A stretch of 64,000 nucleotides of DNA from Corynebacterium pygosceleis. GTDB taxonomy: Bacteria > Actinomycetota > Actinomycetes > Mycobacteriales > Mycobacteriaceae. The stretch covers positions 1 through 64,000 of the forward strand of contig NZ_JAENIQ020000004.1 of NCBI RefSeq assembly GCF_016595275.2, in the 5' to 3' direction. Shown here in pieces: positions 44,534 through 54,827 of the stretch. The translations under genes were made by a program, and so were the position numbers. Positions within the stretch are counted from its first letter, which is position 1; each line of letters opens with the position of its first letter. Below the pieces are notes generated by a model. It was not told where the DNA came from. It worked only from the letters and a program-made list of their open reading frames with translations, and ran no database searches.

Positions 44534-45337
44534 TCAGCCCGCGACGGGGGCGACGACGGGGACACCGCCGTGGTCGAGGATCTCGGCGTCGACGCCGTAC
44601 ACCTCAGAGAGGAGACCGGGGGTCAGGACGGTACGGGGCGCCCCCTGCGCGATGACCCGCCCGCCCCTCATGACCAGGAGTTCGTCACAGAAGCGCGCCG
44701 CGAGGTTGATGTCGTGGATCGCGGTGAGCGCGACCGCACCGGTCTCCCGGGCACGTCTCCGGATGACGTCCAGGAGGAACAGCTGCCGATGGAGATCGAG
44801 TGCGGAGGTCGGTTCATCGAGGAGCATCACGTCCGGGTCGCTGACCATCATCTGGGCCACGGCGGTCAACTGACGTTGTCCGCCGGAGAGTTCCGAGATG
44901 TAGCGTCCCGCAAGATCCCCGATGGACAGTTCCGTCATCACACGACTCGCCAGCTCCACGGCGGGTGTCCCGGTGATCTTCACCGAACACGCCCGTCGCG
45001 CCGCCACGAGAACCGTCTCGAAGGCGGTCAACGCGGCGGTGTCCGGCAGATCCTGGGGAACGTAGCCGATGACGCGACGGAGATCCCGTCCCTCGTGGAC
45101 CCTACCTTCCACGGTGGCCCGGAGACGCCCACCCGTGGTCCGGTGAACGCCGGCGATCGCCTTGATGAGGGTTGATTTCCCGGATGCGTTGGGGCCGAGC
45201 AGACCGACGACGTGGCCTCCGTGGACGGGTTCCGTGGTGAAGTTCTCGATGACACGGCGACGCCGGTAGCCGACGGTCACATCGTCGAGTTCGAGCGTGA
45301 CGCGGGGGGTCGAACGGGGATTTTGTCGCGTCACCAC
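44534..45337 (-). CDS. Iron-siderophore ABC transporter ATPase
   Basis: ATPase of a FecCD-type importer for ferric siderophore (267 aa). Walker A GPNASGKST, Q-loop YVPQDLPD, signature ISELSGGQRQLTAVAQ, Walker B VMLLDEPTSALDLH and switch His IHDINLA. GTG 45335-45337 has AGGAGG 5 nt upstream and overlaps the permease gene by 7 nt. Third gene of the operon binding protein-permease-ATPase. Heme or vitamin B12 as substrate cannot be excluded, but the DtxR-like boxes favour iron. Confidence 0.92.
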   Translation of the reverse strand: MVTRQNPRSTPRVTLELDDVTVGYRRRRVIENFTTEPVHGGHVVGLLGPNASGKSTLIKAIAGVHRTTGGRLRATVEGRVHEGRDLRRVIGYVPQDLPDTAALTAFETVLVAARRACSVKITGTPAVELASRVMTELSIGDLAGRYISELSGGQRQLTAVAQMMVSDPDVMLLDEPTSALDLHRQLFLLDVIRRRARETGAVALTAIHDINLAARFCDELLVMRGGRVIAQGAPRTVLTPGLLSEVYGVDAEILDHGGVPVVAPVAG

Positions 45338-46455
45338 ACCGACCTCCTGCGTGACATGACGATGGCGATGAACCCGGGCACACCGACCAGTGCGGTGATG
45401 ATGCCGATCGGGATCGCCACCCCCGGGACGATCAGCAGACTGACGGCGTGGGCCGCGGAGAGCATGAGCGCCCCGGAGGCCAGTGACGCGGGAACGAAGT
45501 AGCGCTGGTCCTCCCCGACCAGGGTGCGCGCGATGTGGGGTCCGACCAGACCGACGAAACCGATCACCCCGGAGAACGCCACCGTGGTCGCGGCGATCAG
45601 CGAGACGATCACCAGAACCACGACGCGGAGCCGGGCGACGTTGACACCCATCGCGCTGGCGCGGGCGTCGCCGAGACGGAGCGCGGTCAACCGCCAGGAG
45701 AGAACGGCGAAGATGGGGAGGGAGATCCCCAGAACGACGGCCATGATGAGATTTCCCGCCCAGGTCGCACGGGTCAGGGAACCCATCGTCCAGAACACGA
45801 TCTGCTGGAGCGCCTCGGTCGTCGCCCGGTACTGCATGAGGGCGAGCAGCGCCTGGAACAGGAACACCAGGGCGATCCCGAGGAGGATCATGCTCTCCGC
45901 GCTGGCTCCGCGCACGACACTGGCGACGACGATCAGGCCGGTGGCGGCGATGGCGGCGACCCAGGCGGTCGCCGCGAGGTTGAACTGGGGCTGGTCGATG
46001 ACGACGATGCCGAGGACGATGGCGGCGGCGCCACCGAATGCGGCCGCCGCCGACACCCCGAGGGTGAAGGGTTCCGCGAGGGGGTTACCCAGAATGGTCT
46101 GCATCTGGGCACCCGCGAGGGAGAGCCCCATACCGACGAGCAGCGCCATGACGGACATCGGGAGCCGCAGGTCCCAGAGGACGGTGCGTTGGGTGGGGGT
46201 GAGGGAGTCGGGACTGATGAGTCCGGTGACGACGTCCCGGGGTCCGAGGTCGATGGGCCCGACGACGGTGGAGACGATGAACGCCGCGAGGGCGAGGAGC
46301 GTGAGTACCGCGATGGTGAACCAGCGGATCCTGGTGACTCTGCGGTGATCGGCGATGAGGCGGGGGACGGTCGGGGACGGTTGAGGGGTTCTGGAGACCG
46401 CCGCCCCGTCGGACGCGGTCTCCGACGGGGCGGCGGTGCGGCTGCGTGAGCTCAC
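45331..46455 (-). CDS. Iron-siderophore ABC transporter permease (FecCD family)
   Basis: Membrane subunit, 374 aa, about ten helices after a 45-residue polar N terminus. FecCD landmarks: LWDLRLPMSVMALLVGMGLSLAGAQMQTILGNPLAEPFTLG and, near the end, GFVGLVGPHIARTLVGEDQR. A single permease gene implies a homodimer. GTG 46453-46455 lies 20 bp after the binding-protein gene and has GGAGG about 12 nt upstream. Confidence 0.92.
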   Translation of the reverse strand: MSSRSRTAAPSETASDGAAVSRTPQPSPTVPRLIADHRRVTRIRWFTIAVLTLLALAAFIVSTVVGPIDLGPRDVVTGLISPDSLTPTQRTVLWDLRLPMSVMALLVGMGLSLAGAQMQTILGNPLAEPFTLGVSAAAAFGGAAAIVLGIVVIDQPQFNLAATAWVAAIAATGLIVVASVVRGASAESMILLGIALVFLFQALLALMQYRATTEALQQIVFWTMGSLTRATWAGNLIMAVVLGISLPIFAVLSWRLTALRLGDARASAMGVNVARLRVVVLVIVSLIAATTVAFSGVIGFVGLVGPHIARTLVGEDQRYFVPASLASGALMLSAAHAVSLLIVPGVAIPIGIITALVGVPGFIAIVMSRRRSVW

Positions 46456-46475
46456 TGTTCGGTGGTTCCTCCGGC

Positions 46476-47696
46476 TCAGTTGACGCCGATGAAGAAGGTG
46501 CCGTCGGCCGTGAAGGGGAGGTAGCGGCTGTTCGCGTCCCTCAGATCCGCCACCGGGTCGATGTCGCTGAACTTGTCGGGGTGGATCCACTTGCCGAACT
46601 GTTCGAGCGCGATGTAGTTGAACGGTGAGTCGTAGAACTGGTGCCACACACCGTAGAACCGGCCCTCTCCGGGGGCGTTGAGCTCGTTGAGGCCGGGTGT
46701 GTCGAGCAGGCCCTTCAGGGTGTCGCGGGAGGTGTCCGGGCTGACACCGTAGCCGAGATCCACGTGGGGGACGGCCTGGGGCTTGTCGTTCTGCTTGGCC
46801 CAGGTTCCGCCGGTGGCGATGATGATCTCGGGCTGTTCGTCGATGAGCTTCTCGGCGGTGATGTCGCCGGATTCCGTGTCGATGATGTGGTCGGCGAGGT
46901 TGTCGCCGCCGGCGAGACTGATCATCTCACCGAGGTTCGCCTTGGCGACGGTGTTGCAGCAGTCCTTCAGCCCGGCCGCGCGCCAGAGGAAGGTGGAGGG
47001 TTTCCGGTCGACGTCGGCGACCCGTTCCTTCACGCGTTCGACGACACCGTTCCATTCCTCGTTGAAGGACTCCGCGGCGTCCTTCCTTCCGAACAGTTCA
47101 CCGAGTGCGGTGACCGAGACGGTGGTGTTCGTCATGGGGTGCTGGCGGAAGTCGGTGACGATGTAGGTGATTCCGGCGGCGTCGAGCTTGTCCAGCATGC
47201 CGGTGGTCTTCGCGGCGTCGTAGTGGTCGGCGGTGATGACGAGGGCATCGGGGTCGTGGGAGATGAGGTTCTCGACCGTGACGTCGCCCTTGGCGATGTT
47301 GCCGATCTCCGGGACCTCGCCCGCCTTCGGGTAGGCCGCGACGAGGTTGTCGAAGTAGGCGGGGGCGGCCGCGCGGAGGTCCGACCCCATGGCGACGACC
47401 TTGTCCAGCGGATCCTCCCTGTCGAGGATGGCGGTCGCGAAGATGCCGCGCCCCTCACCGAGGATGATGCGTTCGGGCAGGCTGTCGAAGGTGACGGTAC
47501 GGCCCTCGACGTCGGTGATCGTGATCTGACCGTCCGCGGCGGCGCGGGTGGCTGACGTGGCGGCGGTCGTGCCGCTTTCCGTCGCGGCGTTCTCGGTCGT
47601 TCCGGCCGCGTCACCGTCGCCTGCTCCGCTGCATGCGGTGAGGACGAGTGCGGTGGCGAACAGTGCGGTGCCTGCGGCCGTGTGTCGGGTCTTCAT
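46476..47696 (-). CDS. Iron-siderophore binding lipoprotein (FecB/FepB-like)
   Basis: Extracytoplasmic receptor of the importer. The 406-aa precursor has a lipobox LTAC (Cys at about residue 22), a Thr/Ala-rich linker, then the two-lobed helical-backbone domain: TITDVEGRTVTFDSLPERIIL at its start and ALVITADHYDAAKTTGMLDKL between lobes. ATG 47694-47696 has CAGGAG upstream. First gene of the operon, behind two DtxR-like boxes, so repression by iron is expected. Ligand unknown. Confidence 0.9.
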   Translation of the reverse strand: MKTRHTAAGTALFATALVLTACSGAGDGDAAGTTENAATESGTTAATSATRAAADGQITITDVEGRTVTFDSLPERIILGEGRGIFATAILDREDPLDKVVAMGSDLRAAAPAYFDNLVAAYPKAGEVPEIGNIAKGDVTVENLISHDPDALVITADHYDAAKTTGMLDKLDAAGITYIVTDFRQHPMTNTTVSVTALGELFGRKDAAESFNEEWNGVVERVKERVADVDRKPSTFLWRAAGLKDCCNTVAKANLGEMISLAGGDNLADHIIDTESGDITAEKLIDEQPEIIIATGGTWAKQNDKPQAVPHVDLGYGVSPDTSRDTLKGLLDTPGLNELNAPGEGRFYGVWHQFYDSPFNYIALEQFGKWIHPDKFSDIDPVADLRDANSRYLPFTADGTFFIGVN

Positions 47697-47782
47697 TTTT
47701 CTCCTGTGCTCAAGAAAGAGGGCCACGGGTGTGTCGACCGCTGATGCGGTCGACCCCGGGGCCGGGTGCACAGCCATGCTAA

Positions 47783-47821
47783 GTCCGTAAGCCTCGCCTA
47801 CATAAGTGCAGGCGTGCCTAA
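47783..47821. promoter_or_regulatory. Tandem DtxR-like iron boxes
   Basis: On the minus strand two adjacent 19-mers resemble the DtxR consensus TTAGGTTAGCCTAACCTAA: TTAGGCACGCCTGCACTTA (47803-47821; 14 of 19 positions, counting W and S) and GTAGGCGAGGCTTACGGAC (47783-47801; about 12). They lie 87-125 bp upstream of the iron-binding lipoprotein gene. Confidence 0.7.
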
Positions 47822-47927
47822 TTACCCCGTTTGGGGTGCTTCACCCGTGATTCCCCCGACACGGCGAAACCCCGCCGCAGCCGCGCCCCGGACGCGACCA
47901 CAACGGGGAGGGGGGAGAAACCAGGGG

Positions 47928-48821
47928 TCAGACGCAGCAACCGATCCAGTTGCCGAATTTCTCCCCGGACACCCGCTCGTACGCCTCGATGTAACGTTCC
48001 CGGGTGGCCTCGACCACACCCCCCGGCAACGGCGGAGGCTGGGTGTTCGACGATTTGTCCCAGCCTGATTTCGGGCCGGTCAACCAGTTGCGGACGAACT
48101 GCTTGTCGAAACTGGGCTGGACCTTGCCCTCCTCGTACTCGTCGGCGGGCCAGTAGCGGGAGGAGTCCGGGGTGAGGACCTCGTCGGCGAGCACGAGGTT
48201 GCCGTCCCCGTCGACACCGAACTCGAACTTGGTGTCCGCGAGGATCAGATCGTGCTCGAGGGCGATCTCCGCCGCACGGGTGTATATCGCGAGGGTCGCG
48301 TCACGGAGCTCCTTCGCGCGCGCCTCCCCGAGACGCTCGGCAACCTCCTCGAAGGTGACGTTCTCGTCGTGGTCACCGAGCTCGGCCTTCGTCGCCGGGG
48401 TGAAGATCGGCCGGGGGAGGCGCGAGGACTCCCGCAGCCCGTCGGGAAGTTCGATCCCGCTGACGGACCCGGTCTCCTGGTACTCCGCCAGAGCCGATCC
48501 GGTGAGGTACCCGCGGGCGACACACTCGAAGGGGATCATCTCCAGCTTCCGGCACACGAGAGCCCGACCGAGAACCTCCTCCGGGATACGTTCATCGTCG
48601 ATGGGGCCCGCGAGATGGTTGGGGAAATCGATGGCGTCGAAGAACCAGACGCTCATCGCCGTCAGGATGCGGCCCTTGTCGGGGATCTCGGTGTCGAGGA
48701 TGTGGTCGTACGCGGAGATGCGGTCAGACACGACCATGAGCAGGTTGTCCTCGTCGATCTCGTAGATCTCGCGGACTTTTCCCGCCGAGAGGTGGTTGTA
48801 CTGGGAGAGTTCGGGGCGCAT
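47928..48821 (-). CDS. purC: SAICAR synthetase
   Basis: Joins CAIR and aspartate in purine synthesis. The 297-aa protein begins with the family N terminus ([28 protein letters not shown]), and has [42 protein letters not shown], the last being the PurC signature. ATG 48819-48821 lies 8 nt after TAGACT (leaderless). It is separated from the other pur genes by transport genes on both sides; the next gene upstream on this strand is the MprF-like gene, 11 bp away. Confidence 0.96.
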   Translation of the reverse strand: MRPELSQYNHLSAGKVREIYEIDEDNLLMVVSDRISAYDHILDTEIPDKGRILTAMSVWFFDAIDFPNHLAGPIDDERIPEEVLGRALVCRKLEMIPFECVARGYLTGSALAEYQETGSVSGIELPDGLRESSRLPRPIFTPATKAELGDHDENVTFEEVAERLGEARAKELRDATLAIYTRAAEIALEHDLILADTKFEFGVDGDGNLVLADEVLTPDSSRYWPADEYEEGKVQPSFDKQFVRNWLTGPKSGWDKSSNTQPPPLPGGVVEATRERYIEAYERVSGEKFGNWIGCCV

Positions 48822-48832
48822 GACGACACAGT

Positions 48833-51331
48833 CTAGCCCTGCGCCCATACCCGCGCCACGTGAACGGCCTGGCTGACCTCCATCTGTGGCACATAGCACC
48901 GCCCGACCGCCAGACCGATCGACGGCAGAGCGAGTTCATCCCGGTAGCAGAGGTACCAGGATTCGTGTCGGGGATGGAACTTCGACTTGAACGCGGCCAG
49001 GGACTTGAAGCCGTAGAGCGGTTCCAGGAACGACCCGACACGGTCCAGCACGGCGGCGACCCCACCGGACTCCGCTCCCCCCGTATGGGCGAGAGGCGCA
49101 CCCGACAGGGAGATCCACTCGAGCCCGTCCGCCTGGGCCCGCAGCATGGTTTCCGCGATGAGGAACTCCACGACCGGCCGGAACCCCTCCGTGTCCCGGC
49201 GCATGAAGTCGAGCATCCGTCCGATGATCCGCCCGTCCCGGCGCACCGGAAGCCAGCTGGTCACCCCGTGCACCCTGTTCTCCCCGTCCAGAGCGAGCAT
49301 CAGGGCGACGTCCGGTGCGACGATCTCGTCGATCCCGCCGAGGGTGAACCCCATCTCCGGCAGTGCCTTGTCAGCGACCCATTCCTCGGACAACTCGATG
49401 ATCTGTTCCCGGATGCCGGGGTCGAGTTCGTTCCACGAGGTCCACTGCGCCCGGATCCCCTCCTTCCCGGCGCGGTTGCGCGCGGTCCGGACGTCCTGGA
49501 ACCTCTTGCCCCGGAACTCCACCTCGGTGGTGTCGCAGATGGCCTCCATGGCCACCTGCACAGACCGGTGGTCCGCCTCCGCACGGGCCGCGGCGAACTC
49601 GGAGCGGACCGAGTACCAGGCGACCCTGCGGCCGTTGCCCGCGGCGAAGTCCTCGAAACGGCGGGCGATCTCCTGCGGATCGGCGCCCCCGCACACGACG
49701 GGCTCCCCGACCGTGACCGCGACATCGGCGTGCACCCGGTAGGCGACGTAGCCTCCGTCGGTCAGGAAGTACCGGTTCCCGGGCCACAGCGTCATGGCGG
49801 AGAGATGGTCTCCCCCGCCACCCCGGAGAAGTTCCGTCGCCAGCTTCCGGTTCCGGTCGTCCTCGGGATCGGCGGTGGAGATCATCGCGGCGAACAGACA
49901 GACCGCCACACCGGCCCAGAAGATCACTCCGATCCAGACGGAGAGCAGCCAGCTCAGTTCACCGACCGGGACAAGCTGGTGGTCGATGTTGTCACCGAGG
50001 ACCGGCGGTATGTAGTGCAGCAGCCAGGAACGGGAGACCGCCGCAAGGTCCGCCCGGGGGAGGAAGTCGTCCCGCAGCGCCATCGCGCCCATCATCCACA
50101 GCGCCCCGGTTCCGGCGAGCAGCATCAGGACCCTGACCGCCAGCGTCCTCAGGGCCGTGTGGTGCACGCGGACCCGGAAGAAACGTCGGTACCGGATGAG
50201 CAGCCCGAGTGTCACCACCCAGGGGGCGATGACACCGGCGAGGCTCGCCCAGGCGTACACGCCGCCTCCGAGGTCCCCGAGGAGGCTCAGCATCTCGGCG
50301 GTGAGAATCACGACGGTCACGGCCTGGGTGACGACGGCCGCCCCGAACGCGAGACGACGCCCACGGGCGATCCCCAGGGCGATGACGGCCATGAGGATGA
50401 CGGGCAGCTGGTTGAGCAGGAACGGACCGAGTCCGGATTCCCGCAGTTCATTCATCGCCTCGGCGCAGACAACGGAATTCGGCTCCGCACCACAGATCTC
50501 GAGGGCGTTCCGGGGGCTGAAATCCGGATCGAAGGTCAGCACAGCGACCCCGGAGAAGGGCCCGGCCGAGTCGGGGTTCAGGCCCGCGACCAGTGGCCCG
50601 ACCGCCACGACCAGCATCGCGAGGGCGAGCAGCGTCCGCACCTCCCGGAAGGAGACGGCACCCGGGCGGAGGGACCGCTCCACGAGCCACTGCCCGATGA
50701 GCAGCCCGATGACCACGGCCGCCAACCGGACGAAGTCGGCGACGATCCCCGAGTAGAGGAACAGGGTCAGGGAGAAGGCAAGGACGATCGCGCGGACACG
50801 GCGACGCCAGAGCGCCTTCATCGACGCCGAGGCGAATGCCGCGGTACCGAACACCCAGGACACGGGCGTGAGAGTGTGCTGGCCGGAGAGAATCTCCCCC
50901 CAGTGACTGCCCGTCGCGACGATCACCTGTGCCACGGTCAACCCGGTGATCACCGCGAAAGCCTGGACCACGACGGCGGCGATGGCGTACCTGTGACTGC
51001 CGAGTCTGCGTTCGGCTAGGAGTCCGAGCGTCACCAGGGCGAGGGATCCGAGGAGAACGGAGGAGAGCGTCGATCCGGTGAGCCCCGCGGTGAGGACGGC
51101 CCAGGGGTGGAGATTCGGGGCGGCGGCCCCGAGGGCGTCCTCCAGGGCGTCGCCGTCACCCCGCCAGATGAGAAACAGCAGCCAGTTCACGGCCAGCGCG
51201 GCGAGCGTGACCGGCGCACCGGCGAGTGTCGCCCCGAGACGACGGAGTCCCGCGGACGCCGTCGTGACGACGCCGCGTCCCACGGCCGGTACGGTGCTCC
51301 TCCGTTGTGCCTCCCGTTTCACTCCGGTCAT
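48833..51331 (-). CDS. MprF-like lipid aminoacyltransferase (rhomboid-like membrane part + DUF2156)
   Basis: An 832-aa membrane protein. Residues 1-470 contain about 12 helices with a rhomboid-like look in the first 250 residues; the C-terminal 330 residues are a DUF2156 GNAT-fold domain typical of enzymes that transfer an amino acid from aminoacyl-tRNA to a lipid ([77 protein letters not shown]). The family includes lysyl- and alanyl-PG synthases and, in C. glutamicum, an alanyl-diacylglycerol synthase; which amino acid and lipid are used here is not visible. ATGA overlap with the esterase gene upstream shows coupling. Confidence 0.85.
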   Translation of the reverse strand: MTGVKREAQRRSTVPAVGRGVVTTASAGLRRLGATLAGAPVTLAALAVNWLLFLIWRGDGDALEDALGAAAPNLHPWAVLTAGLTGSTLSSVLLGSLALVTLGLLAERRLGSHRYAIAAVVVQAFAVITGLTVAQVIVATGSHWGEILSGQHTLTPVSWVFGTAAFASASMKALWRRRVRAIVLAFSLTLFLYSGIVADFVRLAAVVIGLLIGQWLVERSLRPGAVSFREVRTLLALAMLVVAVGPLVAGLNPDSAGPFSGVAVLTFDPDFSPRNALEICGAEPNSVVCAEAMNELRESGLGPFLLNQLPVILMAVIALGIARGRRLAFGAAVVTQAVTVVILTAEMLSLLGDLGGGVYAWASLAGVIAPWVVTLGLLIRYRRFFRVRVHHTALRTLAVRVLMLLAGTGALWMMGAMALRDDFLPRADLAAVSRSWLLHYIPPVLGDNIDHQLVPVGELSWLLSVWIGVIFWAGVAVCLFAAMISTADPEDDRNRKLATELLRGGGGDHLSAMTLWPGNRYFLTDGGYVAYRVHADVAVTVGEPVVCGGADPQEIARRFEDFAAGNGRRVAWYSVRSEFAAARAEADHRSVQVAMEAICDTTEVEFRGKRFQDVRTARNRAGKEGIRAQWTSWNELDPGIREQIIELSEEWVADKALPEMGFTLGGIDEIVAPDVALMLALDGENRVHGVTSWLPVRRDGRIIGRMLDFMRRDTEGFRPVVEFLIAETMLRAQADGLEWISLSGAPLAHTGGAESGGVAAVLDRVGSFLEPLYGFKSLAAFKSKFHPRHESWYLCYRDELALPSIGLAVGRCYVPQMEVSQAVHVARVWAQG

Positions 51332-52593
51332 CGGTTGAGACCGCCCCGTTGTGCCGCGAAGTCGAGGGTCTCTCGGAAGGCGTTGCGCCATGTCTTGTAG
51401 TCGTGGCTGCCGTCGACGGTGAGGAACTCCGTCTGCATCCCGGCGTCACTGGTGATCCTCTGCATGAACTCGAGATCCCCGATCGCCTCGTGGTCCCCCT
51501 TCCCCGCGACGAACCGGCCGGCGATACCGGTGTAGGCGGTCGAGCCCTCCCTGATCGCCTCAGCGAGCTGGTCGGCGGGATTCGCCCTGATGAAGGAGAG
51601 CTCACTGCCGCCGAAATAGTCGTCGACCGTCTCCCTGTGGTCGCCGGTCCCGAGCTCGGCCTGTCCGGAGTAGTTGAGGAACGTGCCGTAGGAGTCGGGG
51701 TGGTTCACCAGGACCTGGAGTGAACACGTCCCCCCGTAGCTCAGGCCGCCGATCGTCCAGCGGGACTGGTCGGGATCGACCCTGAGTTTCTCCCTGATCC
51801 CAGCGGGCACGTCGACGGCGAGCCAGGTCTGGACCTGCCCCCGGTCACTGTCGATGCACAAGGGGTTCGCCCCGAAGCTCCCGGTTCCGTCGACGCTGAT
51901 GACGATGGGGCTGACACCGTCATGCCGTGCCTGGTAGTCGGCGAGGGTGTCACCGGCACCACCCGCGTTGAACCACTGGTCCGGGGACCCGGGGTTCCCC
52001 GCGAGAAGCACGATGACGGGCAGTTCCAGGTCCGGGTCCGAGAAGTACGCCGGCGGGATCCACGCGATCGCGTCCCGGTGTGTGAACTCCGACTCGGTCG
52101 CCTCGAGCGGGAGCGTCACCAGGGAGGCGGCATCGTGGCCGTTGATCTGCGGGGCGACGGTCCTGTCACGGAATTCCGCGTAGCTCATCTCGACGGAGAC
52201 GGGTGTCGGGTCCAGGGAACGCAGAGTGGGGTAGCTCTGGTAGATCTGGTTGACCACCGCTGCGGTGGCCACCAGACCGAGGACCGAGGGCACGACCAGG
52301 AGCAGGCGCCTGCCCTTCTGCAGGACCAGGCAGCCGACGACGAAGAAGGCCACCGCTCCGGCGGCGTAGATCCGGAACGGCAGCGAGTCCGGGAACGGCC
52401 GCCAGAGGTGCTCGATGACGAGCCAGGACACGGCGGCGAGTCCCACCCCGGCGCCCACCGCCCACAGGGTCCGCCGTCTGAGCCCGGTTCTCCGTGCGCC
52501 GACGGCGGCGAGAACACCGATGGAGGTGAGCACGAGAACGGTCACCGTGACGGCGACGGGACCGGTGAGCGGTATGGCGGGTAATTCGATCAT
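51328..52593 (-). CDS. Membrane-anchored esterase (PF00756-type) coupled to the lipid aminoacyltransferase
   Basis: A 421-aa protein with four N-terminal helices (about residues 8-28, 42-60, 73-92 and 98-118) and an extracytoplasmic esterase-D/antigen-85-like alpha/beta hydrolase domain. The nucleophile Ser is in IGGLSYGGTCSLQVL; the catalytic His is expected in VDGSHDYKTWRN. TAGATT lies 7 nt before ATG 52591-52593 (leaderless). Overlap ATGA with the MprF-like gene suggests it acts on the same lipids, for example as the hydrolase that removes the amino acid. Confidence 0.83.
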   Translation of the reverse strand: MIELPAIPLTGPVAVTVTVLVLTSIGVLAAVGARRTGLRRRTLWAVGAGVGLAAVSWLVIEHLWRPFPDSLPFRIYAAGAVAFFVVGCLVLQKGRRLLLVVPSVLGLVATAAVVNQIYQSYPTLRSLDPTPVSVEMSYAEFRDRTVAPQINGHDAASLVTLPLEATESEFTHRDAIAWIPPAYFSDPDLELPVIVLLAGNPGSPDQWFNAGGAGDTLADYQARHDGVSPIVISVDGTGSFGANPLCIDSDRGQVQTWLAVDVPAGIREKLRVDPDQSRWTIGGLSYGGTCSLQVLVNHPDSYGTFLNYSGQAELGTGDHRETVDDYFGGSELSFIRANPADQLAEAIREGSTAYTGIAGRFVAGKGDHEAIGDLEFMQRITSDAGMQTEFLTVDGSHDYKTWRNAFRETLDFAAQRGGLNR

Positions 52594-52674
52594 GCCGATG
52601 AATCTAGCCCGTCGACCCACCACCGTGCTTGCGGGAGCCTGTCAGCCGGCTGTGCACCGGCGTGGCGGGGACCG

Positions 52675-54105
52675 TCAGAGAATCTCGCCGGGACGGTAGG
52701 ACGCCGCGACCGGGTGCCGGTTCACCAGGTCCTGGATCCGGGTCAGCACCCTGGAGACCTGGCTCTCCGCCGCACCGATGAACGCGTGGCGGTCAGCCAG
52801 TGCCTCGGTGAGCTGCTCCCGGTCGAGGGGGAGCCGGTCATCGGCGGCGAGGCGCTCGACCAGATCCTGCTCGCCGCCGTTCTCCCGCATGTTCAGCGCG
52901 CAGGCGACGGCGTTGTCCTTGATCACCTCGTGTGCGGTCTCCCGGCCGACGCCCGCGCGGACGGCGGCCATGAGGATCCGGGTGGTCGCCAGGAACGGCA
53001 GGTAACGCTCGAGCTCGCGGTCGATCATCGCCGGGAACGCACCGAACTCGTCGAGGACGGTGAGGAAGGTCTCGAACTGTCCGTCGAGGGCGAAGAAGGC
53101 GTCGGGCAGCGCGACCCGTCGGACGACGGAACAGAACACGTCACCCTCGTTCCACTGCTGGCCGGACAGGTCCGCGAGCATGGTGAGGTAGCCGCGCAGA
53201 ATGATCTGGAGACCGCCGACGCGCTCACACGAGCGGGCGTTCATCTTGTGGGGCATGGCGGAGGAACCGACCTGCCCCTCCCTGAACCCCTCCGTGACGG
53301 TCTCGTTGCCCGCCATGAGGCGGATCGTGTGCGCCAGGGACGACGGGCCGGCTCCGAGCTGGACGAGCGCGGAGACGGCGTCGAAGTCGAGGGAACGGGG
53401 ATAGACCTGTCCGACGGAGTCGAAGACCCGGGAGAAACCGAGGTGATCGGCGATACGGGTCTCCAGGGACGCGAGTTTGGTCTCGTTGCCGCCCATGAGA
53501 TCGAGCATGTCCTGCGCCGTCCCCATCGGCCCCTTGATCCCGCGGAGCGGGTAGCGCGCCAGGAGTTCCTCCGTGCGTTCCACGGCGACCAGCATCTCAT
53601 CCGCCGCCGACGCGAAGCGCTTGCCCAGGGTGGTGGCCTGTGCGGCGACGTTGTGCGAACGCCCGGCCATCACGACCGACCGGTATCCGGCGGCGTGCTC
53701 ACCGATACGTGCGATGACGGCGACGGCCTTGTCCCGGACGAGTTCCAGGGAGCGGTGGATCTGGAGCTGTTCGACGTTCTCGGTCAGATCCCGGCTCGTC
53801 ATCCCCTTGTGGATCTGCTCGTGCCCGGCGAGGGCGTTGAACTCCTCGATGCGGGCCTTGACGTCGTGGCGGGTCACCCGCTCACGTTCGGCGATCGACT
53901 CCAGATCAACGCTGTCGATGACCTGCTCATAGGCGGTGATGGCATCTGCCGGGATGTCCACCCCGAGGTCCTTCTGGGCCTTCATGACCGCGATCCAGAG
54001 CTGACGCTCCATGATGATCTTGGCTTCCGGGCTCCACAGATTGGTCAGTTCGGTGGACGCGTAGCGGGTGGACAGGACGTTGGCGATCTTCTTCTTTGCG
54101 GGCAC
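52675..54105 (-). CDS. purB: Adenylosuccinate lyase
   Basis: Acts twice in purine synthesis: SAICAR to AICAR and adenylosuccinate to AMP. The 476-aa protein has the fumarase/aspartase signature GSSAMPHKMNA with its flexible catalytic loop, the motifs TSRDLTENVEQLQ and GRSHNVAAQATTLGKR (catalytic His). GTG 54103-54105 lies 6 nt after GATAAT on the minus strand (leaderless). Confidence 0.96.
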   Translation of the reverse strand: MPAKKKIANVLSTRYASTELTNLWSPEAKIIMERQLWIAVMKAQKDLGVDIPADAITAYEQVIDSVDLESIAERERVTRHDVKARIEEFNALAGHEQIHKGMTSRDLTENVEQLQIHRSLELVRDKAVAVIARIGEHAAGYRSVVMAGRSHNVAAQATTLGKRFASAADEMLVAVERTEELLARYPLRGIKGPMGTAQDMLDLMGGNETKLASLETRIADHLGFSRVFDSVGQVYPRSLDFDAVSALVQLGAGPSSLAHTIRLMAGNETVTEGFREGQVGSSAMPHKMNARSCERVGGLQIILRGYLTMLADLSGQQWNEGDVFCSVVRRVALPDAFFALDGQFETFLTVLDEFGAFPAMIDRELERYLPFLATTRILMAAVRAGVGRETAHEVIKDNAVACALNMRENGGEQDLVERLAADDRLPLDREQLTEALADRHAFIGAAESQVSRVLTRIQDLVNRHPVAASYRPGEIL

Positions 54106-54164
54106 CGGACCATTATCGCACGCCGGGGAACCCCGACTCCGGGAATCGACCGGTTTCGGGTGGA

Positions 54165-54827
54165 TCAGCCCGCCTCGACGAACGCCTCCAGCAGCTCGGG
54201 ATCACCCGCCGCGATCACGAGATCACCGGAGCGGATCGTCTCGTCGGGTCCGGCCGCGACGAACCGGGCACCGGGATGCCGGACGGCGACGATGTGGATT
54301 CCCCGGGGCACGGCGCTGATCTTCTTTCCGAGCATCGACATCGGCGGGGCGAGCTTGACGACGGCGAAATCCCGGTCGAACTCCGCGTACTCCTCGACGT
54401 TGCCGGTCATGAGGTGGGCGATACGCCGACCGGTGTCCCGTTCGGGCCGGATGACGTGGTGCACCCCGATCTGGGTGAGGATCTTCGCGTGGGCGTCACC
54501 GTCCGCCTTCGCCCACACGTTGGGTACCCCCAGTTCGATGACCGCGGACGCCGTCAGCAGGGAAGCGGCCATGTCTGATCCGATACCGACGACGACCCGC
54601 TGGCACTCGTGCACCGACAACTGACGCAGCGCCTCGATGTTCGTGGTGTTCGCGATCGTCGCATGGGTGAGGACGCCGGCGGCCGCTGAGACGACGTCCT
54701 CGCGGTCGTCGACACCGAGAACCTCGACGCCGGAGGCGACGAGTTCCTCCCCCAGCGCCAGGCCGAAACGGCCGAGACCGAGGATGACGACGGGGGGCAG
54801 GGAACGGCGTTGCAGGAAGCTAACCAA
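54165..54827 (-). CDS. ktrA: Potassium uptake regulatory subunit KtrA/TrkA
   Basis: Cytoplasmic RCK protein that gates the KtrB channel in response to nucleotides. The 220-aa protein has the Rossmann motif VVILGLGRFGLALGEEL (about residues 12-28) with the acidic end of strand 2 in GVDDRED, and a C-terminal RCK_C/TrkA_C domain (about 135-215). The only start giving the family length is TTG 54825-54827, with AAAGG 6 nt upstream; it overlaps the ktrB stop by 8 nt, so the two are translationally coupled. Confidence 0.9.
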   Translation of the reverse strand: MVSFLQRRSLPPVVILGLGRFGLALGEELVASGVEVLGVDDREDVVSAAAGVLTHATIANTTNIEALRQLSVHECQRVVVGIGSDMAASLLTASAVIELGVPNVWAKADGDAHAKILTQIGVHHVIRPERDTGRRIAHLMTGNVEEYAEFDRDFAVVKLAPPMSMLGKKISAVPRGIHIVAVRHPGARFVAAGPDETIRSGDLVIAAGDPELLEAFVEAG

